Shown: positions 1-7,729, numbered from the stretch's first letter. The stretch: 64,000 nucleotides of DNA from Zhongshania aliphaticivorans (GCF_001586255.1 NZ_CP014544.1:4124501-4188500), one strand, 5' to 3'. Made by a program: numbers and translations. The notes: a model not told the origin generated them from the sequence alone.

Positions 1-78
1 AGTAAAACCGAACATCAGCCGAATTTTTTCCGCGTAAGGCGAGTTCTCATAGTGATGCAGAATAATTGAATCGTTCAT
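1..78 (-). CDS. Glutathione S-transferase family protein, N-terminal fragment (cut by window edge)
   Basis: Only the first 26 residues are in the window, starting at the ATG at 78. The segment HHYENSPYAEKIR looks like the first beta strand and first helix of the thioredoxin-fold domain of glutathione S-transferase family proteins, where a Ser or Cys near this turn contacts the thiol of glutathione. Such enzymes usually continue for about 200 residues, so the rest lies to the left of the window. It reads leftward. The call rests on a short stretch and is family-level only; the substrate cannot be inferred. Confidence 0.6.
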   Translation of the reverse strand, partial: MNDSIILHHYENSPYAEKIRLMFGFT

Positions 79-123
79 TGTTTCGCTCAATTGCTTAATG
101 AAAAAACAGCTACTCGCGAGTTA

Positions 124-1212
124 TTAACCCGGCGGATTTTGGTATCTGTTATGCGGCATAACGAATTTTCTCGTGCTTAAAATATTTGCGGACACGATGT
201 GGCTTCCGTTGCAGCATACGCATGTGCTTCGATACCTTCTGTTTGAGTTGCTCTTTATTGCGTGCGGGCTGCCCACTATGCACACCACCCTTGAGGTCAC
301 AATTCAAATACTCGTCAGGATTTAGTTCTGGCGAATAAGCTGGCAGATAAAATACCTGAATCATTTTTTTGTGCGCCTCTAACCATTCTTTTACCGGCTT
401 GGCATGATGCACCCGCAGATTATCCAGAATCAAAAACACTTTGCGCTTCGCATCTTTGAGCAATCGCATCATGAAATCAATCAGTCTATCCGCATTCATG
501 TTGCCTTCAAATATCTGGTATCTTACTTTGCCCTGATTGGTCACTGCTGAAATCATGTTGCACGATTCACGCTTGGCATTTAGACGAATCACTGGGGTCT
601 TTCCTTTGGGCGCATAGCCCCGCTCATGCTGGCAGTCGTTACGCAGACCAGTCTCATCGCCCCAGTAAATCTCGGCATTTTGCTGCTTCGCTTGCACTTT
701 TATCGCCGGATATTCTTCCTCTAGCCATGCTTTCACTTCCGGCGCGCGTTGTTCATACGCACGCTTTTGTGGCTTCTGCGGTGTCATGCCCCAGCGCTTT
801 AGGTAATCGCCAACGGTGCGTACGGGTAGCGCCAGCCCATAGCAATTAAGGATCAGTTCGCGAACCGATTCCCGCGTCCACAACGCATAGGGCATTTTTA
901 ATTGATCCGGCGTTTTGTCGATCAGCACCGATTCAATATGCTGTTCCTGTTCAGCCGTTAACCGCCGCCCACTACCGGCTTTTCGCCCCGGCTTATCGTA
1001 TCCTAGTTGATTCTTGTCGCGCTTTAACCAACGACCAATCGTATCCGCGTGAATGCCCACTATTTCGCCAATCTCGGCTCTCGTCATTCCGCGTTTCCGA
1101 AGTCGATGCGCCTGTCGACGTTTTTCTTCAAGAACTTCTAAGGATAATTTTCTTGCATCAATTTTTTCGTCCATTCGCGCATTATATCAGATACTTTTGA
1201 TCGCCGGGTTAA
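124..1212 (-). mobile_element. Intact IS630-family insertion sequence
   Basis: The element is bounded by imperfect inverted repeats. The left end reads TTAACCCGGCGGATTTTGG and the right end, reverse-complemented, reads TTAACCCGGCGATCAAAAG; both are followed by GTATCTG. A TA dinucleotide lies directly outside each end (122-123 and 1213-1214), which is the target duplication expected for IS630/Tc1-mariner elements. One transposase gene fills the interior. Matching ends, TA duplication and an uninterrupted transposase indicate a recent and possibly still active insertion. It landed in the stop codon of the small gene to its right. Confidence 0.93.
149..1174 (-). CDS. IS630-family transposase
   Basis: This 341-residue protein is the DDE transposase of the surrounding insertion sequence. 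The N-terminal third (about residues 15-60) is a helix-turn-helix resembling RAEIGEIVGIHADTIGRWLK, followed by a winged-helix-like segment near 75-135. The catalytic domain carries the expected acidic residues: Asp in WGDETG (about residue 172), Asp in LILDNLRVHH (about 249) and Glu in SPELNPDE (about 287). Length and motif order match IS630 transposases, which cut at TA sites and move by cut-and-paste. There is no frameshift or internal stop, so it is probably functional. Confidence 0.95.
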   Translation of the reverse strand: MDEKIDARKLSLEVLEEKRRQAHRLRKRGMTRAEIGEIVGIHADTIGRWLKRDKNQLGYDKPGRKAGSGRRLTAEQEQHIESVLIDKTPDQLKMPYALWTRESVRELILNCYGLALPVRTVGDYLKRWGMTPQKPQKRAYEQRAPEVKAWLEEEYPAIKVQAKQQNAEIYWGDETGLRNDCQHERGYAPKGKTPVIRLNAKRESCNMISAVTNQGKVRYQIFEGNMNADRLIDFMMRLLKDAKRKVFLILDNLRVHHAKPVKEWLEAHKKMIQVFYLPAYSPELNPDEYLNCDLKGGVHSGQPARNKEQLKQKVSKHMRMLQRKPHRVRKYFKHEKIRYAA

Positions 1213-1433
1213 TAGTAAGTAGAGTTAGGCGTATTCTCAGGGTTTATTTCGCCATAAACCTCATCAGGGTCTACATCATTAATCAGTAAAATTTCTCTCA
1301 CTGTTTCAACATGATCTAATACCTTTTGGAAGCCATCACTATACTCATATTTAGTGACTTCAATGGCTTTTGGCATATAGGTAAACGCGATTTTTAATGC
1401 GTTTAAAGCAGAGGGGCTTAGTTTTTCAGTCAT
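1209..1433 (-). CDS. Small cassette protein of unknown function, 3' end altered by IS630
   Basis: I do not recognise this 74-residue protein. I place the start at the ATG at 1433 (MTEKLSPSA) because a second, truncated copy at 19238-19324 is conserved from that codon onward but lacks the upstream ATG at 1448. The protein is acidic and has no signal peptide or membrane segment. The IS630 element inserted into the TA of the original TAA stop codon. The reading frame now runs through TAT into a TAA supplied by the IS inverted repeat, so the product gains a single Tyr. The gene lies just downstream of an attC-like site, consistent with an integron cassette. Confidence 0.6.
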   Translation of the reverse strand: MTEKLSPSALNALKIAFTYMPKAIEVTKYEYSDGFQKVLDHVETVREILLINDVDPDEVYGEINPENTPNSTYY

Positions 1434-1462
1434 TATAATGCTCAACATCTAATTTTTGGTAT

Positions 1463-1536
1463 TCATAGCGTCTTGCTCTGCGGAAAATTGGGGGGCGTAG
1501 CGCAAAAATTTGTCCCGCAGCAGCGCTTTGTTATGA
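1463..1536 (-). other. attC-like integron recombination site
   Basis: The 74 bp between the ABC-3C genes and the small gene form an imperfect palindrome. Read on the minus strand it opens with TCATAAC followed by AAAGCGCTGCTGCGGGAC and closes with CCGCAGAGCAAGACGCTATGA. CTGCGG pairs with CCGCAG, and AAATTT-like arms extend the stem around a GC-rich loop. This is the layout R''-L''-loop-L'-R' of attC sites in marine bacteria. The final R' box is GCTATGA rather than the canonical GTTRRRY, so recombination competence is uncertain. The repeated small cassette gene starts its homology exactly after this box, which supports the boundary. Confidence 0.6.
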
Positions 1537-1551
1537 GCTTTCCCATGGCGG

Positions 1552-3273
1552 CTAGGGAGCCAATTCTTGGTATTGCATCTTCAAAAATCTATTCTCTTTT
1601 GTAAATGCCGCTCGGGAGTATTCATTAAGGTTTATGTTTAGTAATTCTAAATCTGAACCACTAAATTTATCGCTATTAATAGTAAGTATATATTGCCTGC
1701 CACTGAGCAAATCAATATTTTCGCCAATGTAATTAATACTTTGAATTAAAGTATCTTGGTCAACATCAAAAATATTGTCATGCACTAAGAAGCCGGGGTG
1801 ATGCTTCGATGTTTCTGGGTTTATCAGCAAAGCAAAGTCATATAGAAATACTTTTTCTCTGTTGATACTGTGACTTCCATCTGAGTCAGTGCGAAGTTCA
1901 AATTTCAAAACTTCCTTTCGTTTTGAAACTTCAATTCCAAATGAGCTTCTTCTGTTTCCAAAAACATAATCGTGCATATCAAGAATTGTTCTTTCAAAAG
2001 AATCAATTACTTCTTGTGAGTTATTCACATAGCTTTCTAAAAGATAAACTTCACTTTCTCGATCACGTTTTTTTGCTTTATATTCGCTGTCATAATCAGC
2101 GTGTTTTTGGATAAATGAGGATAAGGCGGAAAACTCCGCAATCTTTTTTTCGTGTATTGCGATTGTTTGCTTTAAACTGACAAGCAGACCTTCTTGGTCA
2201 AGTAATGATATTTTTTCTCTGTACAGCTTGTTGAGTGAAGATATACTGTCTTCAAATGCCTTTATTTCTTGTTCAATCGAAGATTTTCTATCATCCATTA
2301 TGCTTCGCTGAAAGTTGTCAATCTTTTGTTTGAAAGCAGTGACCTCATCCAATTCACGCTTAATTAAGTCGCCCAATCCTTCTTTGAACTGATTATAAAG
2401 GTCTGCAACTTCCTGGCCGTCAATATAGTTATCCCCGCGAAAAAGCTTTATTTTTGATAGCTCTGATTTCAAAACACCTTGCCTTGAGCGTTCTTGATCA
2501 AGCTGATTTTCAATACCAATGATTTCATCTTTTACGACATCAAAGCCTTCAATGTTCTCAAGCCTATCAATGTCACCCTGAATTCTACGCACTTGATTTT
2601 CTAATTCGTTTAAGTCTGCCTTGGATTCTGATATGTTTTTGCTTGTAAGCGTAGTTATGTTTTCTTCCATCTTTTTTCTAGCTTTTGAAACGTTTTCCAT
2701 TTCAGAATATAGCCGTTTGGCTTCGCTGTATGGATTTGGATCAACGTGCAGCAAAAAAAGATGAGGAGTGTAATCAGGCGGTATTCTTTTGTTTGTGTCG
2801 AAACAGCTAATAATGGACTTAAATTCAGAACCTTCATCACGCATCAATGGACCCATCATCATTCTAAAGGAAGGTGGATTTTCATAGGCTACGCCTGCAA
2901 ATAACAAGGTGCTTAGGTGATCGTTAGCATCAGAAAGCCTCGAGTAAGATTTTCTTTCGCCGTCTATGATTAGAGTCGGACACTCTTGATCATTTATAAC
3001 TCGCCTAGAAGTGATGGCGTGACCATTTAATTCAAAGTCTAAACATACGACTGTATCACGTGATAAATTTTCTTCAGGTATTAGTGATACTCGGCTATCG
3101 TGGTGACGTTTCAACAAGGCGTAGTTGATGAACTCGACAGCCATGGATTTTCCCACACCGTTAGTTTTAACATTCCCTTCAGTGGTTTCACCTAATATAA
3201 GGTTGAACCCATCTTCAAAAATAATGGGCTCAAAAATTTCAGGTTCGCTGTAAAGTTTTTTAATTTTTAACAT
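1552..3273 (-). CDS. ABC-3C system ATPase component (DUF2326-like, SMC/RecN-type coiled-coil ATPase)
   Basis: This 573-residue protein is a split ABC ATPase of the kind found in ABC-three-component conflict systems. The N-terminal lobe has a beta strand, then a Walker A with an unusual insertion (GETTEGNVKTNGVGKS, about residues 28-43). A long heptad-rich coiled coil occupies about residues 190-430. The C-terminal lobe carries a DUF2326-like region with a Walker B-like strand ending FLVHDNIFD (about 500-508). In known families such ATPases are thought to sense nucleic acid or another invader signal and gate a partner. It overlaps the next upstream gene by 14 bp, indicating one transcript. AT-rich composition contrasts with the core genes and suggests transfer. 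Target and effector activity are not known. Confidence 0.8.
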   Translation of the reverse strand: MLKIKKLYSEPEIFEPIIFEDGFNLILGETTEGNVKTNGVGKSMAVEFINYALLKRHHDSRVSLIPEENLSRDTVVCLDFELNGHAITSRRVINDQECPTLIIDGERKSYSRLSDANDHLSTLLFAGVAYENPPSFRMMMGPLMRDEGSEFKSIISCFDTNKRIPPDYTPHLFLLHVDPNPYSEAKRLYSEMENVSKARKKMEENITTLTSKNISESKADLNELENQVRRIQGDIDRLENIEGFDVVKDEIIGIENQLDQERSRQGVLKSELSKIKLFRGDNYIDGQEVADLYNQFKEGLGDLIKRELDEVTAFKQKIDNFQRSIMDDRKSSIEQEIKAFEDSISSLNKLYREKISLLDQEGLLVSLKQTIAIHEKKIAEFSALSSFIQKHADYDSEYKAKKRDRESEVYLLESYVNNSQEVIDSFERTILDMHDYVFGNRRSSFGIEVSKRKEVLKFELRTDSDGSHSINREKVFLYDFALLINPETSKHHPGFLVHDNIFDVDQDTLIQSINYIGENIDLLSGRQYILTINSDKFSGSDLELLNINLNEYSRAAFTKENRFLKMQYQELAP

Positions 3274-3502
3274 TTTTAATCAAATATGGTTCGTCGAATT
3301 CAACTATGTCTAAACAATACAAGAAAAGCATTCCATAGTAGATGCTTCGTGCCGTAATTTTATTGGTCTTTCTTAAATTCTTTGCCAGATCGAAAATGCT
3401 AATTCGACCATCATCACTACTCTGTATCTGCTTTAATATTTCTGACCCAATAAATGGTGCTGACTTCATTAAGTCTTCATCTTTTGTGAACAAGTTAGCC
3501 AT
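3260..3502 (-). CDS. ABC-3C system middle component (small winged-helix-like protein)
   Basis: This 80-residue protein sits between the SMEK-domain gene and the ATPase gene, overlapping both (8 bp and 14 bp). That position and size define the middle component of ABC-three-component systems. The sequence is predicted mainly helical, with a pattern (ISIFDLAKNLRK...ARSIYYGMLFLYCLDIVEFDEPYL) resembling a winged-helix fold. It is probably of the MC6-like type, but I can support the sub-class only weakly. In known systems it is thought to bridge the ATPase to the sensor or effector protein. It is too short for confident recognition outside this context; the operon context carries most of the call. 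Confidence 0.7.
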   Translation of the reverse strand: MANLFTKDEDLMKSAPFIGSEILKQIQSSDDGRISIFDLAKNLRKTNKITARSIYYGMLFLYCLDIVEFDEPYLIKNVKN

Positions 3503-4454
3503 TTTCTACTTCCTTGTTTGGGAATACGTTGCACCTAATTAGATGCTTAACGATATAGAACTGTGCAGCACCAGTATCAGCTTCAAAACCGTTTTCAGCC
3601 AACATTCCAATGAAGTTGTCAATTAGCTTTTCAAGTGCATTTTTCGAGTCACCACCACATTCAGTTAAGACCTTATCACTGTAAACTCGTAAATGTTGCG
3701 AAACACGACGAATTTTAACCTGACCAATATCTGATTCTTGTTCTACCGAATCAAGAACAGCACCGTAATCCTGATAAAGTGTTAGAAATTCCTGTTTAAG
3801 GAAATCTGAATGATCTGCAAAACGTTTATTAATTTTTTCTTCTGGAAATGGCTCATCAAGAAACCCTTCACCAGCGGCGGGGTGTTCTTCGTCACTGATT
3901 AGTTCAATTAGCCGTAAAATGGTTTCTACATTACGCGGAAGGCTTTCAATGGGCTTCACGTAAAGCTGCTTATTCAGAAAGTTACTGATCTCCTTAATTT
4001 TCGACAGCTCTAAGTCATTGATCATCACAGCCAAGTCGCCTATGTCCCATATATCATCTTTGGTGTTCAGGCTGTAAGTGCTGTCGCCAACAGTTTCGGC
4101 AGTGTGTGCGGTCTTCGCTGTGATGTTTAGAATTACTAGATGATCGTACTTTTCGTACAAGCCTTTTTCAATAAACTTAGTAACGGTGTGCCTTGTTTTG
4201 GCAAGTGCTGAAGTAGATGTCACCTGAATAGCAAACTTGTTACCTTCGTCCCCAAGGTCTATAGCGGCAGCGTTGGCGTCAATGATGTTTATATTGACTA
4301 AACTGTAACCAAAAGCCAGATTCAACAGATCGCGATAGAAGTTTTCGGAGTGAACGTTTATGTCCGTAAGATTCAGTCTATTGTGTACTGTTACCTGAGT
4401 AGAAAGCCAAGTAAGCGAGTTGATAACTGATTTTTGATAGTCTTGGCGATTCAT
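3495..4454 (-). CDS. SMEK-domain protein, first gene of the ABC-3C operon
   Basis: The 319-residue product begins with an approximately 150-residue SMEK domain. Hallmarks are LTDINVHSENFYRDLLNL (about residues 28-45), NAAAIDLGDE and the strand FAIQVTSTSALAKTRHT (about 74-90), and the run YEKYDHLVILNI. The domain has a restriction-endonuclease-like look, with Glu36, Asp67 and Gln76 as plausible active-site positions (inference). The C-terminal half is helical and of unknown function. It is transcribed first in a three-gene operon with the small middle component and the DUF2326-like ATPase, matching published ABC-3C organisation. A phage-defence role is inferred from the family and not shown here. 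Confidence 0.78.
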   Translation of the reverse strand: MNRQDYQKSVINSLTWLSTQVTVHNRLNLTDINVHSENFYRDLLNLAFGYSLVNINIIDANAAAIDLGDEGNKFAIQVTSTSALAKTRHTVTKFIEKGLYEKYDHLVILNITAKTAHTAETVGDSTYSLNTKDDIWDIGDLAVMINDLELSKIKEISNFLNKQLYVKPIESLPRNVETILRLIELISDEEHPAAGEGFLDEPFPEEKINKRFADHSDFLKQEFLTLYQDYGAVLDSVEQESDIGQVKIRRVSQHLRVYSDKVLTECGGDSKNALEKLIDNFIGMLAENGFEADTGAAQFYIVKHLIRCNVFPNKEVENG

Positions 4455-4530
4455 CTTGCTTTCATTATTTTAGGTACGTTCATCACACTATACAGTCTTA
4501 TATAAAGGCTGGTTAAGCTCGAAATCATAC

Positions 4531-4596
4531 GCATAACGCTGTAGATTTGCATCTCATATTGACCCTCTAGTTGCACAAAAAGGTAACCCGCTATAA
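4531..4596 (-). other. attC-like site upstream of the ABC-3C operon
   Basis: About 75 bp upstream of the ABC-3C operon an imperfect palindrome runs on the minus strand from TTATAGCGGG to CAGCGTTATGC. The terminal GTTATGC has the canonical crossover GTT, while the other arm reads TATAGC instead of TATAAC. An internal pair TTTGTGCA / TGCAAA can extend the stem. Together with the site at 1463-1536 it would bracket the operon as one three-gene cassette of about 3.07 kb. The evidence is weaker than for the downstream site because the arms match poorly. Confidence 0.4.
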
Positions 4597-4694
4597 TCAG
4601 CTTAAGCCATTGAAGAACTGCGTCTTTTGTGCGTTAAAGTGGGTCAGATCATCCTGCAAATTTTTACGATAATTGGTTCAAAATTAAATGCAAA

Positions 4695-4901
4695 TCAACA
4701 CTCACGATCGTTATCTGACAGCTCGGCGGGCAAGGGCCAGCAAAGCCCCAGCACAGAGGCGCGTTTGCCGTAGGTTGATACAGTGCCCACGCCGATGCCT
4801 AGGCTGCGCGCTATCTGTCTGTGACTTAGCTTTGCCTCAAGTTTAAGGCGGAGAATTTCTTTGATATGTCGCATTGCTAATCTCGTGTTTGGCATCGTCA
4901 T
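4695..4901 (-). pseudogene. IstA transposase, N-terminal fragment
   Basis: The 68-residue reading frame matches the beginning of IS21-family IstA: MPNTRLAMRHIKEILRLK, then the helix-turn-helix HRQIARSLGIGVGTVSTY, then WPLPAELSD. Normal IstA continues for about 500 residues with a DDE catalytic domain, and none of that is present here. The frame ends after a few unrelated residues (NDREC) where the element is cut. It is a dead fragment; residual DNA binding to the adjacent IS end is conceivable but speculative. Confidence 0.85.
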
Positions 4902-4976
4902 CCCGGCGCAAAAGCGGCAAGGATAACGTGCAGTACAGGATGAGTTTCAATGCATGAGGTGGTGTGGAGATTGATG

Positions 4977-5122
4977 GTGATCAGTCATTGCGGCAACCTG
5001 ATCACCCGTTGCGATAAGTCCCGTAAAGTGATCACTTTACATCGCAATGAGTGATCACGTTCGTTCGCAACAGGTGATCACGTTGCGTCGCAGGCGGTGA
5101 TCAGGTTGGGTCGGAATACGCA
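4977..5122. repeat. Terminal repeat array of the IS21 remnant
   Basis: GTGATCA or its complement TGATCAC recurs six times at irregular spacing of about 20-25 bp. The last three units share the longer form GTGATCACGTT-n-GTCGCA. IS21-family ends contain several such transposase-binding repeats, and the adjacent istA start fits. Spacing and unit sequence are too irregular for a CRISPR array. Confidence 0.75.
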
Positions 5123-5354
5123 GCGCTAGGAGTATATAAAATTTAATAAAGGAGATGCTAGGTATTTATGTTCATAGGTGTTGATAGGGTGGGAGTGTGC
5201 GGTAGGGTTAAAGGTTAACTTTTACGGTAGCAACTGAAATGTAAAGAACGGCCCTATTTTGGTTAGCTGAATCACGAGTATGTAGTTTAGTTTAGGTGAG
5301 ATTGCTACTTTTTGTCATTAATATCAGTATCTTGTGGCTTTGTCAAAGTCACTC

Positions 5355-5398
5355 TGGGGGTGTGGGGGTCGCAGGTTCGAATCCTGCCGTTCCGACCA
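5355..5398 (+). other. 3' fragment of tRNA-Pro(GGG), probable integration scar
   Basis: Forty-four bases match a tRNA-Pro with anticodon GGG from the anticodon loop (TGGGGGT) through the T arm (GCAGGTTCGAATCCTGC) to the acceptor strand and encoded CCA (CGTTCCGACCA). The expected 5' half, beginning CGGAACG with a D arm, is absent upstream. It is therefore not a working tRNA gene. Such fragments arise when a tyrosine integrase recombines in the anticodon loop of a tRNA gene. The sequence to the left would then be the former or current island. Confidence 0.75.
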
Positions 5399-5405
5399 GT
5401 TTAAT

Positions 5406-5437
5406 AAAAAAGGCCACTCAATTGAGTGGCCTTTTTT
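5406..5437 (+). terminator. Rho-independent terminator
   Basis: A perfect ten-base-pair stem, GGCCACTCAA/TTGAGTGGCC, is flanked by six A on the left and six T on the right. It lies directly after the tRNA-Pro fragment and is probably the original tRNA terminator. The A/T symmetry lets it also end leftward transcription from the MerR-type gene at 5461. Confidence 0.93.
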
Positions 5438-5460
5438 ATTTGTTGCAGATAATTGTCAGG

Positions 5461-6969
5461 CTAATCCAAGCGCGAATAAGCGAAGGCGCTAAAGTTGGAC
5501 GCCGGATCTAACTTAATTACCTCTTCATAGTGTGGTTGGGCCTTTTCGTGCGCATTTTCTAGGTCGTAGGCTCTAGCGAGGTAAAAGTGTGCGTAGGTTT
5601 TATATGCAGCGTGACTTGCCTGTATTGGCAAGCCCAACTCCTTGACGGTCGAGGATTCTAGTGAGGCGAGTAGGGAGGTAAGGCGTTCTATAATAACGGG
5701 ATTGTGTGATACCCATTGAGGAAACATTGAACGTGCTCGGCCACCTATTAGCAGTGCTTCAAGCTTTTCCATAGGTTCGATAGCAGGTGTGGCAGCAACC
5801 TGTATGAATAGTTCATAGGCCTGCCTGAGCTGGACTGATGCATCGGAGATTCCGCCGACTTTTGAGGCTTGAATAAGTAAAAAATATATTTTTGCCTCGA
5901 GTGTCCAAATACTCTCGGTCGGAATGTCACGCAATGCTTGATACGGTATTGCCGCATCCTCTGGCTTTTGTTCTAGGCAATAGGCAAGGCATTCTATCGC
6001 CGTCAGTTGTGCGTCGCCTGGATATGCCTTTAGGCCTTGTTTTATAAAGTTATGTGCGGAGGTGTAGTCGGCAACGAAGACGCAGGCGCCGGCGTAAGCG
6101 GTATATGTCTGTCTATTGTTGGGTTTGGGGCCAAGCGCTAATTGTTCAATACTTTCCTTAATTTTATATCTTTTGTTATACGCCTTACTCGGAATGTAGA
6201 TGGAGTCTGATATGGCATCTAAGCCGACATCCACACTATCTATAATTTCTAGATATATTTTGCGCAATATGTTTGTTTTTTCTGCTATCAGCCAGCGGTT
6301 GATGATTCTGTCGGCACTATAGTGAACAGATAAGCTGTCGGCGAAACCGAGGTCAGGATGTACGGCGCCTTTCAATACCTCTATTTGCGCTGAGACTAAA
6401 TCGTGTATTTTTGTTCGGGTGCCGATGAAATAGTTTAGCGATACCCCGAGCTCCATTGCACTCCAAATTAATCCTGCAATGTTTTGGTCGTGCGCAGAAA
6501 GTTGTGATCCGGCAGATATCAGATTATGTTGTTTCAGCGTCGCGATAAAGCCTTGATCGAATTCTAAGGCTATGCTTTCCGTGAGTTCTGGTGTTGAGCC
6601 GTCTAATACATTAGTGGCTATTTCGGCTTCAATTCTGTGAGACAGGGGGCTTTCGACATCTTTTAGATAATTTCCCGATAGCAATTGAAGTTCAATTTTA
6701 TGGGGGTCGTGATTGAGTTCGTTAAATATCTTGCTGATTTCCGGCAATGATAATTTTGTATCTTTTTGGAACAGTCGAATCAGTCGAATTAGCTTTATAT
6801 GTTGTGCGCTGTATAGCGACAGGTTGCGTCTTGGCTTTTCTGGGTGGGGTAAGAGGCCATCGCGTAGATAGTATTTGATCATTTCGCGAGACACGCCAGA
6901 TTTATCTATCAGTTCCGCAATAGGGAAGGTGCCTGAGTCATCCATAGTTGGTGTTGTGTCTGTTGTCAT
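5461..6969 (-). CDS. MerR-family regulator with large TPR-like C-terminal domain
   Basis: The 502-residue protein opens with a MerR winged helix (about residues 14-85). The N-terminal pattern is FPIAELIDKSGVSREMIKYYLRDGLLPHP, followed by LYSAQHIKLIRLIRLFQKDTKLSLPEI. The middle (about 100-270) resembles no effector domain I know. The C-terminal 230 residues are helical with repeat character, including a terminal TPR-like unit (YAHFYLARAYDLENAHEKAQPHYEEVIKLDP). Ordinary MerR proteins are about 130-270 residues, so this is a long, unusual architecture. It follows the START-domain gene by 31 bp in the same direction and is probably cotranscribed. It is the likely controller of the divergent DUF3604 gene series; ligand unknown. 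Confidence 0.75.
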   Translation of the reverse strand: MTTDTTPTMDDSGTFPIAELIDKSGVSREMIKYYLRDGLLPHPEKPRRNLSLYSAQHIKLIRLIRLFQKDTKLSLPEISKIFNELNHDPHKIELQLLSGNYLKDVESPLSHRIEAEIATNVLDGSTPELTESIALEFDQGFIATLKQHNLISAGSQLSAHDQNIAGLIWSAMELGVSLNYFIGTRTKIHDLVSAQIEVLKGAVHPDLGFADSLSVHYSADRIINRWLIAEKTNILRKIYLEIIDSVDVGLDAISDSIYIPSKAYNKRYKIKESIEQLALGPKPNNRQTYTAYAGACVFVADYTSAHNFIKQGLKAYPGDAQLTAIECLAYCLEQKPEDAAIPYQALRDIPTESIWTLEAKIYFLLIQASKVGGISDASVQLRQAYELFIQVAATPAIEPMEKLEALLIGGRARSMFPQWVSHNPVIIERLTSLLASLESSTVKELGLPIQASHAAYKTYAHFYLARAYDLENAHEKAQPHYEEVIKLDPASNFSAFAYSRLD

Positions 6970-7000
6970 ATACTCGAATGCCGATTAATACGGGCTGGTT

Positions 7001-7729
7001 TCAATTTGCTTTCTTCATTTCTGCTTTAAGCGCGCTTGCTTTCAAGGCCAGCATTTCCTTAACGGTCGATTCAACAAGCTGAGAATTGAATAGCGATGTA
7101 GGAACATCGCCGTTCAATAATGTATGCATTTCATAAATCACATCGGTACCGTTGTCGCCGTTTGGCTTAATACAATACAGAAGAGTTGATTGCGCTCTAA
7201 TCAAGCCTTGCTGAGGGTAGCTATTATCGACGGTCTCGCCATAGAGGCGCCTCATTCCTGTGTTTTGAAATTCGTCCACGCGGTACTTTAACACAAGGTC
7301 TCGATCCGCAATCGGCCATGGCAGGTCAAGCACCAAATATATAACGTTACTCTGTTCTGAAATTGTCTCAATTACCTTTGATTTCTTGCATTGCGAGCGC
7401 CATTCGGAGCAGCCGTTTGGCTTTGTGAAATCGCTGCCGAACGCAGAAAAAACCGATGGCGCAGTCGCGTCAATCTTCATCACGGCGCGCACCGCCTTGT
7501 AATCGCTCCCGCTGACTGTTTTGACGAAGATCTCAAGGTCTTTTTTAGTTTCACTTAACTCCCATGAGTCGTGAGTACTATTGCTGGCCTCAGGTGTTGG
7601 GAGCTGAAGACTGCAGACCTGGTTGCTGGAGTCGGCAAGCGCCGTGGTGGGATAATTGCTTGCAATACCTAGGATGAAAATTGTTAGGGCTTTAGCTAAA
7701 TCTCTTTTAAAACAATAGATTATATTCAT
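7001..7729 (-). CDS. START-domain lipid-binding-like secreted protein
   Basis: The 242-residue protein has an N-terminal signal peptide (hydrophobic stretch about residues 12-32, cleavage probably after ALA). The remainder resembles a START/polyketide-cyclase-type fold: DLEIFVKTVSGSDYKAVRAVMKIDATAPSVFSAF near 65-100, VIYLVLDLPWPIADRDLVLKYRV near 130-152, and a C-terminal amphipathic helix. START domains form a hydrophobic pocket for sterols, phospholipids or other hydrophobic ligands. It is the first gene of a leftward pair with the MerR-type regulator and is divergent from the DUF3604 gene. This context suggests it binds the compound processed by the locus, but that is inference. Confidence 0.75.
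   Translation of the reverse strand: MNIIYCFKRDLAKALTIFILGIASNYPTTALADSSNQVCSLQLPTPEASNSTHDSWELSETKKDLEIFVKTVSGSDYKAVRAVMKIDATAPSVFSAFGSDFTKPNGCSEWRSQCKKSKVIETISEQSNVIYLVLDLPWPIADRDLVLKYRVDEFQNTGMRRLYGETVDNSYPQQGLIRAQSTLLYCIKPNGDNGTDVIYEMHTLLNGDVPTSLFNSQLVESTVKEMLALKASALKAEMKKAN

Larger units (their letters stand above)
4690..5122 (-). mobile_element. IS21-family remnant (one terminus plus start of istA)
   Basis: One end of an IS21-family element is preserved. The outer terminus, read on the minus strand, begins TGCGTATTCCGACC, a typical IS21-group end. Inside it are the multiple short repeats of the family and then the first codons of istA. The rest of istA, all of istB and the other terminus are missing, so the element cannot transpose by itself. 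The truncation near 4690 abuts sequence with no recognisable function. Confidence 0.8.

Noticed and set aside
4977-5122. Regularly recurring GTGATCA units resembling a CRISPR array
   Set aside because: Unit spacing and sequence are irregular, there is no cas gene, and the repeats directly adjoin an IS21 terminus and istA start, where such repeats are expected.
5323-5398. A functional tRNA-Pro gene
   Set aside because: The 5' acceptor strand and D arm are missing, so only the 3' part remains.
5296-5511. Plus-strand open reading frame of 71 codons
   Set aside because: It runs through the tRNA-Pro fragment and the terminator, and has no family resemblance or ribosome-binding site.
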